Source: Bacillus sp. ISL-7 (GTDB lineage Bacteria; Bacillota; Bacilli; Bacillales_B; DSM-18226). Taken from it: 64,000 nucleotides of DNA. This document shows, one piece after another, positions 26,849 to 35,672 of this stretch. The translations under genes and the position numbers were made by a program. The stretch is from the NCBI RefSeq assembly GCF_018613065.1, contig NZ_JAGGQW010000046.1, forward strand, positions 142,925 to 206,924. The letters are read 5' to 3'. The notes under the pieces were generated by a model. That model ran no database searches. It had not been told where the DNA came from and worked only from the letters and a program-made list of their open reading frames with translations. Within the stretch, counting starts at the first letter, position 1, and every line of letters begins with the position of its first letter.

Positions 26849-28069
26849 TTAAGTTATTTTATTTAAATAAGTAACTGCATCAACAACCATACCCTTTTGA
26901 TTGTAATAATCTGCAAGCATTTTATAAAAACAGGTTAGGTCATCACTATGTTCATTTTCCTCTTCAAAATAGGGAATTACCTTAGATTCCAAATATTTAA
27001 ACGCTTTTGCAGGAGAGGCCATATGGAGGAGATAAAAGTCCGCCAAGAGTCTATATTTTTTAACCCCCAGCTCTTTTGACAGTAAGTTAACTTCTTGGAA
27101 GCAGTCTTTTGCTTTTTCGATGGAGTTAAGTGAATGGTATAGCTCCCCAATCGCATGTAATGTGACCAGATAGTGCTGATTTTTGTTTGGCTGCATGGCC
27201 AAACTTTTTTGATAATAGTAAAGAGCTTCCTTTGCATTCTTCATTTTAAATTGCAAATGGCCCATATTATGATAGATCTCGGGAAGTAATTTAACTTTCT
27301 TTAATAATTCTGCGTTACGGATTATGTGCTGAAAACACTCCTGTGCTTCCTCATATATATTGGAGTGGGTATAATTAATCCCGAGCAGCATAAGTGTGTG
27401 GAGAATTCGGATGAAGTTATGCTGATTCATGAATATTTGCAGGGCCATCTTACCAAAATGGATAGCATGTCCTGATTGCTCAAGTGAGCTTTTTACAAGT
27501 GATCGATGATAGAGAAATTCCCCACTTGATGCTTCCTTATTATTTTCTGTATGTAAAACATCGAGAATTTCATCCGCATTTTGATATTGACCCTTCCACA
27601 TTAAGAATATCGCATGATAGTATCGAAATAAATAATCTTCATGTTGGGAAAAATTTTTCTTTTGCTTATATAAAAGAGCTCTTTGATGCTCTGCATCTTC
27701 AACAAGTCCCTTAAATATAAGATATCTAAATTTATATAGCTCGTAGATATACATATATTTGGAGAATGGGATGAGGTGTTCTATTTTCACTAGTTTCTGA
27801 TAATTTTCTTCTATTTCATCCCTTAGATAAAAATTAATCTTATCGTCTAGCCTTCTTAGTAAGATCTTTATTTCTTCTTCTTTTTCCTCCATCTCTTCAA
27901 GGCTTATGTTTAGCCGCTTGAGTAACAGGGAAATTGTTTCTTCGTTTGCTTCTTTTGAATTGTTCTCAATTTTACTTAAATGCGGGACAGAGCAAATCCC
28001 TTTGGAAAGCTCAGCTTGTGTCATTCCTCTTTGAGTTCGATAGAATTTAATCAGAGCTCCAAATTCCAT
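26849..28069 (-). CDS. RNPP-family HTH-TPR quorum-sensing regulator (NprR/PlcR-like), 406 aa
   Basis: Peptide-binding transcription factor. Residues 1-60 are an HTH of Cro/C1 type (FGALIKFYRTQRGMTQAEL, SVPHLSKIEN), followed by a linker with EEMEEKEEEIK and then about seven or eight TPR-like helical pairs to the end, for example YEEAQECFQHIIRNA and AKEALYYYQKSLAMQPN. Length and architecture match NprR. The gene for a secreted peptide follows immediately. In the family, imported mature peptide docks in the TPR groove and switches dimer/tetramer state and DNA binding. Targets here are unknown. Confidence 0.9.
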   Translation of the reverse strand: MEFGALIKFYRTQRGMTQAELSKGICSVPHLSKIENNSKEANEETISLLLKRLNISLEEMEEKEEEIKILLRRLDDKINFYLRDEIEENYQKLVKIEHLIPFSKYMYIYELYKFRYLIFKGLVEDAEHQRALLYKQKKNFSQHEDYLFRYYHAIFLMWKGQYQNADEILDVLHTENNKEASSGEFLYHRSLVKSSLEQSGHAIHFGKMALQIFMNQHNFIRILHTLMLLGINYTHSNIYEEAQECFQHIIRNAELLKKVKLLPEIYHNMGHLQFKMKNAKEALYYYQKSLAMQPNKNQHYLVTLHAIGELYHSLNSIEKAKDCFQEVNLLSKELGVKKYRLLADFYLLHMASPAKAFKYLESKVIPYFEEENEHSDDLTCFYKMLADYYNQKGMVVDAVTYLNKIT

Positions 28070-28205
28070 AATACCACCCAGCGTGCCTTTCCTTTTTACA
28101 CTATTTTACAACAATTTATGTATTTCATACAGATACTTTTCTGATTATTAAAAAAATAAGAATTTTAGTACCACTTAAAACTTGGGAAAATTTTTATAAT
28201 ATACA

Positions 28206-28234
28206 AAAAAACCAGCCCTCCGAAGGACTGGTAA
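28206..28234 (-). terminator. corA terminator
   Basis: Minus strand ACCAGTCC-ttc-GGAGGGCTGGT followed by TTTTTTTG, immediately after the corA stop. Confidence 0.9.
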
Positions 28235-28236
28235 AT

Positions 28237-29175
28237 CTAAAAATATTTCTTTTTCCAAAAAACGAAGGCTGTTAAACTTGTTAAAAAAGCAGAGATTACT
28301 AGTGGTATTGCATAGGAATGAGTAGCATGCTGGAAAGGGATATCAACGTTCATCCCATAAAAGCTCGCTACCATCGTTGGGAAGGATAAAATAATTGTAA
28401 TGGAAGTTAAGAATTTCATTACAATGTTTAAGTTATTCGAGATAATCGATGCAAAGGCATTCATCATACCTGTTAAGATCGAACGATAGGTTTCAGCCAT
28501 TTCAATCGCCTGTGTTTTTTCAATAATAACATCTTCTAATAAGTCCTTGTCTTCTTCATACATTTTTAAATAGTTAAAGCGTAAAATTTTATCGAGGACA
28601 ACCTTATTTGACTTTAACGAAGTCGTAAAATAAACCAAACTTTTCTCTAAAGCCAGGAAGGCGAATAGCTCTTTATTTTTCAACGATTGATGAACGACAC
28701 GTTCAATTTCATTTGTTTTCTTGTTAATTTGCTTTAAGTACCGAAGATAATAAGAAGAGATGACAAACAGAATTTGCAACGCAAAGCGTGTCTTTTTAAA
28801 CGTAAAAAACTCTTTCACTCTGTTTTTCCGAAATTCTTCTAAAATCGGTGTATCTTTTAAGGAAACGGTAATGATACATTCGTCCGTAAGAATAATGCCG
28901 ATTGGAATGGTTTCATAACCAGCAAAACCATCTTCATCATGAACAATGTAGGGAAAGTCAACAATAATATAGACTCGGCCATCATCACGTTCAATCCTCG
29001 GGCGTTCTTCATCATCCAGGGCATCTTTGATGATATCCACATCCACTTGAGCATCCATTGATACCTTGTTAATTTCTTCTTGTGTTGGGGCGTACATATT
29101 AACCCAGCAGCCTTTTGAGATTACATCTACTTGTTCTAAAACTTTTGTCTCCGTGCTTTTAAATATTTCCAGCAT
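28237..29175 (-). CDS. corA: CorA-family magnesium/divalent cation channel, 312 aa
   Basis: Pentameric Mg2+ channel of the cytoplasmic membrane. A large cytoplasmic N-terminal domain precedes a long helix and two membrane segments at the C-terminus; the signature FYGMNVDIPF, with GMN at the end of segment 1 (about residues 280-282), is intact, and a lysine/phenylalanine tail KKKYF closes the protein. The start ATG at 29175 has GAGGAGG upstream. The 225-bp leader holds an unusual structured element (see 29183-29329). A CDF exporter lies upstream on the same strand. Confidence 0.95.
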   Translation of the reverse strand: MLEIFKSTETKVLEQVDVISKGCWVNMYAPTQEEINKVSMDAQVDVDIIKDALDDEERPRIERDDGRVYIIVDFPYIVHDEDGFAGYETIPIGIILTDECIITVSLKDTPILEEFRKNRVKEFFTFKKTRFALQILFVISSYYLRYLKQINKKTNEIERVVHQSLKNKELFAFLALEKSLVYFTTSLKSNKVVLDKILRFNYLKMYEEDKDLLEDVIIEKTQAIEMAETYRSILTGMMNAFASIISNNLNIVMKFLTSITIILSFPTMVASFYGMNVDIPFQHATHSYAIPLVISAFLTSLTAFVFWKKKYF

Positions 29176-29182
29176 GACTTAA

Positions 29183-29329
29183 CCTCCTCACTCATTTTGT
29201 TTGAGGAAGCCAATAACCTTTTCTAGAGTTGATATTCTTGATATTCAATTCAATCCATTCAAAGATAACATTGACTTCCCCTCGCCTACTTGGGTCCGGG
29301 TCTACGGAATAACTCAAAAATATCAACTC
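29183..29329 (-). promoter_or_regulatory. structured corA 5' leader, candidate cation-sensing RNA
   Basis: Minus strand: GAGTTGATATT (29319-29329) pairs perfectly with AATATCAACTC (29226-29236), closing about 80 nt. Inside are GGACCC, AGGCGAGGGG and a GAC/GTC pairing. Near the start codon CCTCAaacaaaatgagTGAGG (about 29183-29203) overlaps the ribosome-binding site. It does not contain the M-box core as I know it. Function as a Mg2+ switch is only inferred from the gene it precedes. Confidence 0.45.
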
Positions 29330-29401
29330 CCTCTCACCTTATATATATCCTTTCCTATCATAAACCCAAATCATCGAAAGTACAAAGGAGTTTTTTTGGA
29401 A

Positions 29402-30298
29402 TTATTCATCTTCCTCAAAATAGGGATTTAAATGAATTAAAACTTCCTGAATGTTATCAAATTTATCCATCAATTTTTGTTTGATGGTTTTTGCGAGGTC
29501 ATGCCCCTCCTTGATCGTTTTATAGTGATCAATCGCTATACGTAAATCAACCAATACATAATGACCAAGTTCTCTTGCTCTAATCCGGTCAATTCGTTTT
29601 ACCTCTTGGAACTCATTAACAACCGCGATGTATTCCTGAAGTGTCTCTGTATTAATATTACGTTCGAGTAAGATGTCAAATGCCTCTGTTAACATTTCCT
29701 TCGCTATTTTAAAAATTAAGTAGGCGACAAAAATACTGGCTGCCTTATCTCCGTAAAGTAAAAAATGGATATCGAACCGATTCCCCGCTATTGAAAGGAG
29801 AACCCCTATTGCAGCAGCAATTGATGCGACAATATCTGCTTTATGGTCAAAGGCAATTGCCTCAATGGCTTTACTCTTATTCTGTTTCGCAACCTTTAAT
29901 GAACTGCGGTATAAAATAACCTTGGTTACATATGAAAATAGGGCAACCCACATCGCTAGAAAACTGGGTGATTCCACTTTATGAAAGAAACCGCTAATGC
30001 CTTCGTAAACCACATAAATGGCGACGAGAAAAAGCAATATACCAATAATGCCTGAAACAATGACTTCGGCCTTCCCATGTCCATAAGGATGTTCATTATC
30101 GGCAGGCTTATTAGCAATTTTAATCACTAACAGCACAATGACAGATGCAAAAACATCTGCGGCTGAGTGGATTCCATCTGCAAAGACCGCGTCACTATGT
30201 CCATAACAACCAATGACTATTTTGCCTAATGTAAGAATAATGTTACTGATTACACTGATCCAGGCTACTTTTTTAGCCAGAGTTTCTCTCATCTCCAT
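29402..30298 (-). CDS. cation diffusion facilitator (CDF) transporter, 298 aa
   Basis: Exports divalent metals (Zn, Mn, Fe or Co) in exchange for protons. Six membrane segments; HSDAVFADGIHSAADVF (segment 2) and FDHKADIVASIAAA (segment 5) hold the His/Asp metal site, and DNEHPYGHGKAEVI the cytoplasmic motif. The C-terminal cytoplasmic metallochaperone-like domain ends ALI-type VLIHLNPYFEEDE. The ATG at 30298 with AAAGGTGG upstream is a better start than the one at 30334. It lies upstream of corA; import and export of divalent metals side by side may be meaningful. Metal identity not readable. Confidence 0.92.
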   Translation of the reverse strand: MEMRETLAKKVAWISVISNIILTLGKIVIGCYGHSDAVFADGIHSAADVFASVIVLLVIKIANKPADNEHPYGHGKAEVIVSGIIGILLFLVAIYVVYEGISGFFHKVESPSFLAMWVALFSYVTKVILYRSSLKVAKQNKSKAIEAIAFDHKADIVASIAAAIGVLLSIAGNRFDIHFLLYGDKAASIFVAYLIFKIAKEMLTEAFDILLERNINTETLQEYIAVVNEFQEVKRIDRIRARELGHYVLVDLRIAIDHYKTIKEGHDLAKTIKQKLMDKFDNIQEVLIHLNPYFEEDE

Positions 30299-30405
30299 AA
30301 GTAAACCACCTTTAAAATTACCTCTAGAAATCATAGCAAACCTAACCTAGATGGGTCTAGAGAAAAAGTCTTGCCTGCTTCAAGCTATGTTGGGCATACG
30401 CAAAA

Positions 30406-30546
30406 TCATAATCCTTCTTCACCTTGACTATCCTCTTTTACCATTTCGATCTCTTCAACAACAGAAATTTTATTGATTTGGTCATGCAGAAAATGAAAAG
30501 CTTCGTCTAACTTTTCCCGAGATGGGAATTCATTTTTTTCGTTCAT
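30406..30546 (-). CDS. small acidic protein, 46 aa
   Basis: Short ORF with GGAGG 7 nt before the ATG at 30546. It begins MNEKNEFPSREKLDEAFHFL and continues HDQINKISVVEEIEMVKED, an amphipathic helix rich in Glu and Lys, ending EEGL. No membrane segment. I recognise no family. It is upstream of the CDF gene on the same strand. Confidence 0.55.
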   Translation of the reverse strand: MNEKNEFPSREKLDEAFHFLHDQINKISVVEEIEMVKEDSQGEEGL

Positions 30547-30645
30547 AATGTAACCTCCATTTGAGATTTATTTTTTATTGGGAGTAATCCTGTCAAAAAA
30601 AGAAAAAAATACCCTTGTATCAAACACGAAAAGGGAGGAATTAAG

Positions 30646-30864
30646 ATGGACAATAAGAATCAGAAAGCTAATCCAAAGAAAGAATTGGCAGGTAGTTTCT
30701 ATCATCCAAGTTATTATCAAGAATCAGATGACCTTTCTGCCGGGCTTGCCACTACACATGAGCAAGCTAGTGACACGTATACAGAAGGTGAAATTGGCGC
30801 AGTGATTGATGATGTAAACGGTAAGGATATCCCCATTCCACAAAAAGGCTATGATAAACAATAA
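30646..30864 (+). CDS. yozQ: YozQ-like (DUF4025) small protein, 72 aa
   Basis: Small soluble protein of the DUF4025/YozQ family. AGGGAGG precedes the ATG at 30646. The typical segment is AGSFYHPSYYQESDDLSAGL followed by ATTHEQASDTYTEGEIGAVIDDV. The function in Bacillus is unknown; such small hydrophilic proteins are often made under stress or in the forespore. Followed by a strong terminator. Confidence 0.75.
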   Translation: MDNKNQKANPKKELAGSFYHPSYYQESDDLSAGLATTHEQASDTYTEGEIGAVIDDVNGKDIPIPQKGYDKQ

Positions 30865-30872
30865 AATTAGAG

Positions 30873-30908
30873 AAAACAGCTCTCACTTGAAAGCTGTTTT
30901 CTTTTTTT
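30873..30908. terminator. bidirectional terminator between yozQ and yteA
   Basis: AAAACAGCT-ctcacttga-AAGCTGTTTTCTTTTTTT; the opposite strand also has T-rich flanks and closes the convergent yteA gene. Confidence 0.88.
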
Positions 30909-30914
30909 AACCCA

Positions 30915-31673
30915 TCATTTATCATCATGATCAACGTAAGGGTCGTGTTCAAATGCAGGTAAATCCCCAAAGCTTGTCATGATTCCTTCCTCATCCAGGG
31001 CATCTTCATATTTTTCATGCTGAGGGTTTGGATAAACCTTGATTTCATTACCATACATGTCATTTCCAACGAAATTTTCATAGTCCTCGACATAGCCAAT
31101 GTTTTCGTCTGCTTCAGAATAGATATCACTATAACTATCCTGTGGGAAGGCTAAATCAGATGGAGTTTCGGATGTTCCCCATGCTGCAACCGTCTGCCAA
31201 GAATCTTCGGCATCATATGCAACATTTTCGTCTTTTTCATCCATATCAAACTTACCAAATGGCGGCATCCAAACGCCTTCTTCAACTGGTCGTTTACGTG
31301 AGGTAACCTGATCGGGGCTGTGCTCGATACAATAGGTTGTATTTGGCAAGGCCTCTAAACGTTCTAACGGTATTTCCTTTCCGCATACCTCACAGTTTCC
31401 ATAGGTTCCATTTTCCATCGCATCTAAAGCATGATTTATATTTCTTAGTTCAAATTGATAATGTTCATTTAAAGCAATATCTTTCTCCCGTTCATATAAT
31501 TCGGTTCCTTCATCAGCTGGATGGTTATCAATACTGGATAACTCCCCCATTGACTCATGAAAATGACCTCTTTCTAAACCAAAATGATCATTTTGTTCTA
31601 AATGCCCTTCCACTTCACTCTTCTCCTGTAACAACTGTAACCGTAACTCAGCTAGCTGCTGTGTCGATAACAT
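30915..31673 (-). CDS. yteA: YteA-family TraR/DksA-type zinc finger protein, 252 aa
   Basis: Sporulation-linked DksA/TraR-type protein that may act at RNA polymerase. The N-terminal coiled region begins MLSTQQLAELRLQLLQEKSEVEGHL; the zinc finger is NCEVCGKEIPLERLEALP...YCIEH, with Cys-x2-Cys and a later Cys plus His. An acidic low-complexity C-terminal tail with VAYDAEDSW and MYGNEIKVYPNP is typical of YteA. ATG at 31673 follows AAAGGGG; a longer start at 31703 lacks a site. Convergent with yozQ. Confidence 0.9.
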   Translation of the reverse strand: MLSTQQLAELRLQLLQEKSEVEGHLEQNDHFGLERGHFHESMGELSSIDNHPADEGTELYEREKDIALNEHYQFELRNINHALDAMENGTYGNCEVCGKEIPLERLEALPNTTYCIEHSPDQVTSRKRPVEEGVWMPPFGKFDMDEKDENVAYDAEDSWQTVAAWGTSETPSDLAFPQDSYSDIYSEADENIGYVEDYENFVGNDMYGNEIKVYPNPQHEKYEDALDEEGIMTSFGDLPAFEHDPYVDHDDK

Positions 31674-31902
31674 GTGATAAACCCCTTTCAATGAAAAGCG
31701 CAATTATTTATTACTCGATCTATTTCAGCATTTATTGTTTTTATTTTTTTCGTTCTCCTATATTTTCATTTTTTTCGCGGTTGATTATGTAATGAAAATT
31801 TAATTCCATCAAAAACCTAACTAATGCATCGATTATTAACTGAATAAGAATTGACCAGGCGAGTATCTTAAGAAATATCAATTAGAGAAATGAGGAGATT
31901 AT

Positions 31903-32064
31903 GTGGTTAATGAAAACTTTGATAAATTCAGACAAGAACAAAAGGAACATCAAGCAGTATATTTAGGCGGTAACAAAACGCAAAAGCCAGGCCTTAATGA
32001 TCCAGAATATAATAATCAAGATAATACCGACAAATCACCAGGAGCAACCGGACGGGATATTTAG
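31903..32064 (+). CDS. small hydrophilic protein, 53 aa
   Basis: GTG start at 31903 with GAGGAG 5 nt upstream. It reads VNENFDKFRQEQKEHQAV, then YLGGNKTQKPGLNDPEYN and ends SPGATGRDI. It is polar, rich in Asn, Gln and Asp, and without membrane segments. I do not recognise the family; it resembles the small, disordered proteins common in spores. It precedes the amino-acid permease by 16 bp and is probably co-transcribed with it. Confidence 0.6.
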   Translation: MVNENFDKFRQEQKEHQAVYLGGNKTQKPGLNDPEYNNQDNTDKSPGATGRDI

Positions 32065-32080
32065 TTAAAGGAGAATTTCA

Positions 32081-33436
32081 ATGAGTAAATCTAAAGCCGG
32101 TGCGGGCGAAAAAAACGACATGAAATGGTGGCAGCTTTCCTTATTTGGAGTGGGTTGCACAATTGGGACAGGTTTTTTCCTTGGCTCTGGTTTAGCAATT
32201 AAGATGACGGGCCCCTCTATTTTAGTTGCGTTTATGATCGCTGCCCTTGGTACCTATTTTGTCTATGATGCTCTGTCAAAGATGACTTCCCAAGAGCCTC
32301 TTAAGGGCGGTTTTAGGTCGTATGCCAAGAAAGCCTATGGAAGATGGGCAGGATTTAGCAGCGGCTGGGTTTACTGGTCCTCAGAGGTGCTAATCATGGG
32401 AAGCCAAATGACGGCCCTCTCCATTTTTTCTCGTTTTTGGCTTCCAAAAATACCATTGTGGATTTTCGCCGCAATCTATGCTGTTCTAGGATTAGTCGTT
32501 ATATTAATCGGGGTAAAAGTTTTAAACAAGCTCGAAAATATTCTTGCCATCTTAAAAATCTCAGCAATACTAATGTTTATCGTTATCGCTTTGCTAGCCC
32601 TTTTTGGGGTCATTAATGGGGATCGCCCGATTCAGTACCCGAATAGTAAAAGCGAAATCCTTCCACATGGCTTTAAAGGTTTGTGGTCGGCTGTAATATT
32701 TGCTTTCTATGCCTTTGGGGGAATAGAAATCTTAGGTTTAATGGCAACAAATTTAAAAGATCCAAAGGAGGCTCCAAAAGCAGGAAAAGTGATGTTGTTT
32801 ACGCTGATGGTTATTTATGTTATTTCGATCGGCCTAGCGGTCATCATCGTTTCATGGAATCAATTTAATACAAAGGAAAGTACATTTGTGGTTGCCTTAG
32901 ATGCTTACCATCTAACTTTTGTTCCGCATTTATTTAATGCAGCGTTAATTATAGCAGGGTTTTCGACAATGACAGCATCTCTTTATGGCGTTACAAGCGT
33001 TCTTGTTACCCTTGGAGAAGAAGGCGATGCACCCGAAAGTTTTTCAAAACAGGGAAAATTAAAGGTTCCCCTCCCTGCACTTCTAGTTACAATGCTAGGA
33101 ATTACTGCGTCGATTGTATCCGCACTGGTACTGCCAGATCAAATTTATGAGTGGGTGACAACAGGAGCAGCATTAATGCTACTTTATAATTGGCTCTTTA
33201 TCCTTGCATCCTCAAGAAAAATCTTAGAGTTAAAGCTGAAAGAAAAAATAATGTATTCAATTGGTGCATTATTTATTTTAATTGCTGTCAGTGGAACACT
33301 TTTTCACAAAACAAGCAGACCCGGCTTTTTTATAAGCGTAGCGTTTCTTGTGATTATTGGAGCAATTACATTAATCATGTCGTTCAAATGGAAAAAGTCT
33401 AAGAAAAAAGTACTGAACCCTTGGCCAACAGCATAA
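32081..33436 (+). CDS. APC-family amino acid permease, 451 aa
   Basis: Secondary transporter with about 12 membrane segments. The first has GVGCTIGTGFFLGSGLAIKMTGPSI, the classic APC unwound helix, and the loop carries EPLKGGFRSYAKKAYGRWAGF. FAFYAFGGIEILGL is the helix-6 motif that binds substrate. AAAGGAGAA precedes the start. A strong hairpin follows the stop. Substrate class amino acid; species unknown. Confidence 0.9.
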   Translation: MSKSKAGAGEKNDMKWWQLSLFGVGCTIGTGFFLGSGLAIKMTGPSILVAFMIAALGTYFVYDALSKMTSQEPLKGGFRSYAKKAYGRWAGFSSGWVYWSSEVLIMGSQMTALSIFSRFWLPKIPLWIFAAIYAVLGLVVILIGVKVLNKLENILAILKISAILMFIVIALLALFGVINGDRPIQYPNSKSEILPHGFKGLWSAVIFAFYAFGGIEILGLMATNLKDPKEAPKAGKVMLFTLMVIYVISIGLAVIIVSWNQFNTKESTFVVALDAYHLTFVPHLFNAALIIAGFSTMTASLYGVTSVLVTLGEEGDAPESFSKQGKLKVPLPALLVTMLGITASIVSALVLPDQIYEWVTTGAALMLLYNWLFILASSRKILELKLKEKIMYSIGALFILIAVSGTLFHKTSRPGFFISVAFLVIIGAITLIMSFKWKKSKKKVLNPWPTA

Positions 33437-33470
33437 AAAATCCAGCGAGTTTTTTCGCTGGATTTATTTT
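33437..33470. terminator. bidirectional terminator between permease and LysE gene
   Basis: AAAATCCAGCGA-gtttt-TTCGCTGGATTTATTTT; both strands have T-tracts and the genes converge here. Confidence 0.9.
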
Positions 33471-33471
33471 G

Positions 33472-34098
33472 TTATCCAAGTAAAATATTAAAAGCTTGCA
33501 TGCCAAAATAAAGCCCAAAGCCAATCAATGAAAGACCAGATAGGCAGGAGATGACTACAAGTAAATGGGCTGTTAAAAATTGTCTGAAGCTGCTAGCGAC
33601 ACTTGCCATCGCAATATCCCAGATTAAGAGTCCGATAAAAATTGCACTACTATAAATCACTAATTGACCAGTATTATAGGTTGCAGCAGTTTTGGCAAGT
33701 ACAGACCCATAAATACCTAACCAAAAAAGAATGGTTAACGGATTGGATATCGACATTAGGAACCCAGAAAAAAAAGATTTGATCAGCGGTTCCTTCCCTC
33801 TGGAATGCTCTAAATTAATCTTGCCTGCATTCATAAAGGTTTCTATGCCTGTATACATCAGTACAAAACAACCAAAAAACCAGAGAAAGGTTTGCATAAA
33901 TGCAGTCTCAAGAAATTGGACAACTCCTATGTAAACAACAAACATATATATGCCATCTGCGACAACTGCCCCTACTCCAATAAGCCACGAGTTAATAAAA
34001 CCGTTTCTTATGCCTCTGTCTATTTGCGCGGCATTAATCGGTCCAATAGGAGCCGCTAGTGACAATCCTAAAAGTATGTAGCTCAAGAATACATTCAT
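33472..34098 (-). CDS. LysE/RhtB-family amino acid exporter, 208 aa
   Basis: Membrane exporter of amino acids or similar metabolites. Six hydrophobic segments. The N-terminus has SLAAPIGPINAAQIDRGIRNG, the LysE signature (usually AxxPGPxxxx), and a second motif SNPLTILFWLGIYGS. Length is normal. No SD-start ambiguity: GGGGAGAGATATGG lies upstream of the ATG at 34098. Substrate is not readable. Confidence 0.9.
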   Translation of the reverse strand: MNVFLSYILLGLSLAAPIGPINAAQIDRGIRNGFINSWLIGVGAVVADGIYMFVVYIGVVQFLETAFMQTFLWFFGCFVLMYTGIETFMNAGKINLEHSRGKEPLIKSFFSGFLMSISNPLTILFWLGIYGSVLAKTAATYNTGQLVIYSSAIFIGLLIWDIAMASVASSFRQFLTAHLLVVISCLSGLSLIGFGLYFGMQAFNILLG

Positions 34099-34211
34099 CC
34101 ATATCTCTCCCCTAATAAATGAGTAGAAGCTTGTCTATCCATTTTTATTCAGAGAAATAGGTTTGTACGACAAAAAAATAAAATGAGCTTACTAATAATT
34201 CAGGAAAACTA

Positions 34212-34661
34212 TCACGCAGTTTTTAGATTTTTGAAGACAAAATACTTTTGTCCAAGATAATTGGCAATTGTATACAAAATACTGCCTAATAGAACGGAAG
34301 CACTTTCCTTAATAGACGTGCTAAGAAGAACAAATTGACTTGCCAGCTCGACCAATTTCTCACTACAGAAATAGGCGGAAAAATAACAAATAAAAAGAAG
34401 CGCGAAAAACCTTGGCAGACCTCTATGGAAGGAAACATTACTTTTAAACGTAAACGACCGATTTAATAAAAAGCTTACACATGCCCCGATCGCATTTCCT
34501 GCAAATGTGGATGTCCAGTAGGATAAGCCCACAACGTTAAGAAGAAAGAACATAAAAGTCAAACCAATAATTGTATTTACAATGCCTACAAGGAGAAATC
34601 GAACAAGTGAGTTAGTTGTTGGTTTCAGATATTTGTCTAAGGTCAAGATTATAAAACTCAT
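34212..34661 (-). CDS. GtrA-family membrane protein, 149 aa
   Basis: Four-helix membrane protein of the GtrA/flippase-accessory family, which helps move lipid-linked sugars across the membrane. The first helix is FLLVGIVNTIIGLTFMFFLL, followed by SFLLNRSFTFKS, the family's most conserved stretch, and a final NYLGQKYFVFKN. It overlaps the end of the glycosyltransferase gene by 50 bp in another frame, so the true start may lie slightly downstream. Probably forms a surface glycosylation operon with the two genes before it. Confidence 0.88.
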   Translation of the reverse strand: MSFIILTLDKYLKPTTNSLVRFLLVGIVNTIIGLTFMFFLLNVVGLSYWTSTFAGNAIGACVSFLLNRSFTFKSNVSFHRGLPRFFALLFICYFSAYFCSEKLVELASQFVLLSTSIKESASVLLGSILYTIANYLGQKYFVFKNLKTA

Positions 34662-35652
34662 CCTCTACTGTTGGATTAAGCAAATGGTGCCTTGGTTTTG
34701 CCAGATTAAAGGAATCGATATCAACAATATACTTTGGACGCTGTTTTGATTCTTTATAAATTTTCCCAACATACTCGCCAATCAATCCGATTGCAATTAA
34801 CTGCAAGCCGCCAATAAGCCAAATCGAAGTAATCAGTGACGTCCAGCCCGTCTCGGTATTCCCAAAAAACTTTAGCGTTAAAAAATAAACTCCAAAGAAT
34901 AGACTAAAGAAAAAAGAAACCAAACCGATGATTAACACAAAGCGAATCGGCGAAACAGAAAAGGAGGTAATTCCGTCAAAAGCAAAGGCGAGCATCTTTT
35001 TTAAAGGATACTTCGTTTCACCCGCTTGTCTCTCTAGCCTGTCATAATAAACTATATCTGAGCGAAAGCCGAGGAGAGGGACAATCCCCCGTAAAAATAA
35101 ATTGACTTCGCTAAATCGTTCTAATTCTTGCACTGCTCTTTTACTCATTAATCGGAAATCGGCATGATTATAAACGAGGTCAACTCCCATCTTTTCCATG
35201 ATCTTATAAAATCCTTGGGCAGTACCTCGTTTGAAGAGAGTATCCGTGTCACGCCCCTTCCTTACACCGTAAACAATTTCACACCCTTCATGAAACTTCA
35301 GGACAAACTCACGGATTACATTGATATCATCCTGTAAATCCGCATCAATAGATACAACGCAATCAGAAAGATCCTTTGCTGTAAATAAACCAGCAAGTAA
35401 TGCATTTTGGTGACCTACATTTCTGGATAATTTTAAGCCCCGAACAAATTCATTTCTTAATCCCTCTTTATAAATCAATTCCCATGTTCGATCCTGACTT
35501 CCATCATCAACAAACAAGATCTTGCTTTGTTTAGAAACAAGCCTATCGTTAATCAGCTCTTTCACCAATTGCTGGAGCTCAGCAATGGTCAAAGGTAAAA
35601 CCTCCTCCTCGTTATAGCAAGGCACAACAATTGTAAGAATTGGTTCCATCAT
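34612..35652 (-). CDS. ykoT: YkoT-like family 2 glycosyltransferase (undecaprenyl-phosphate glycosyltransferase), 346 aa
   Basis: Transfers a sugar to undecaprenyl phosphate at the cytoplasmic face. The catalytic domain has TIVVPCYNEEEVLPLT (nucleotide site), FVDDGSQDRTWE and VSIDADLQDD (DxD), then RVGQHNALLAG-like GHQNALLAGLF and KMLAFAFDGITSFSV before two C-terminal membrane helices, as in DPM1/GtrB proteins. I start at the tandem ATG at 35652/35649 with AGCGGGGG upstream, instead of 35703, which would overlap the upstream gene. GtrA follows, giving the standard GtrA-GtrB pair. Confidence 0.9.
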   Translation of the reverse strand: MMEPILTIVVPCYNEEEVLPLTIAELQQLVKELINDRLVSKQSKILFVDDGSQDRTWELIYKEGLRNEFVRGLKLSRNVGHQNALLAGLFTAKDLSDCVVSIDADLQDDINVIREFVLKFHEGCEIVYGVRKGRDTDTLFKRGTAQGFYKIMEKMGVDLVYNHADFRLMSKRAVQELERFSEVNLFLRGIVPLLGFRSDIVYYDRLERQAGETKYPLKKMLAFAFDGITSFSVSPIRFVLIIGLVSFFFSLFFGVYFLTLKFFGNTETGWTSLITSIWLIGGLQLIAIGLIGEYVGKIYKESKQRPKYIVDIDSFNLAKPRHHLLNPTVEDEFYNLDLRQISETNN

Positions 35653-35672
35653 CTGTTTAAAACCCCCGCTGT

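Noticed and set aside
29183..29401. M-box (ykoK) magnesium riboswitch upstream of corA
   Set aside because: The conserved M-box core is not present; the leader is structured but of another kind.
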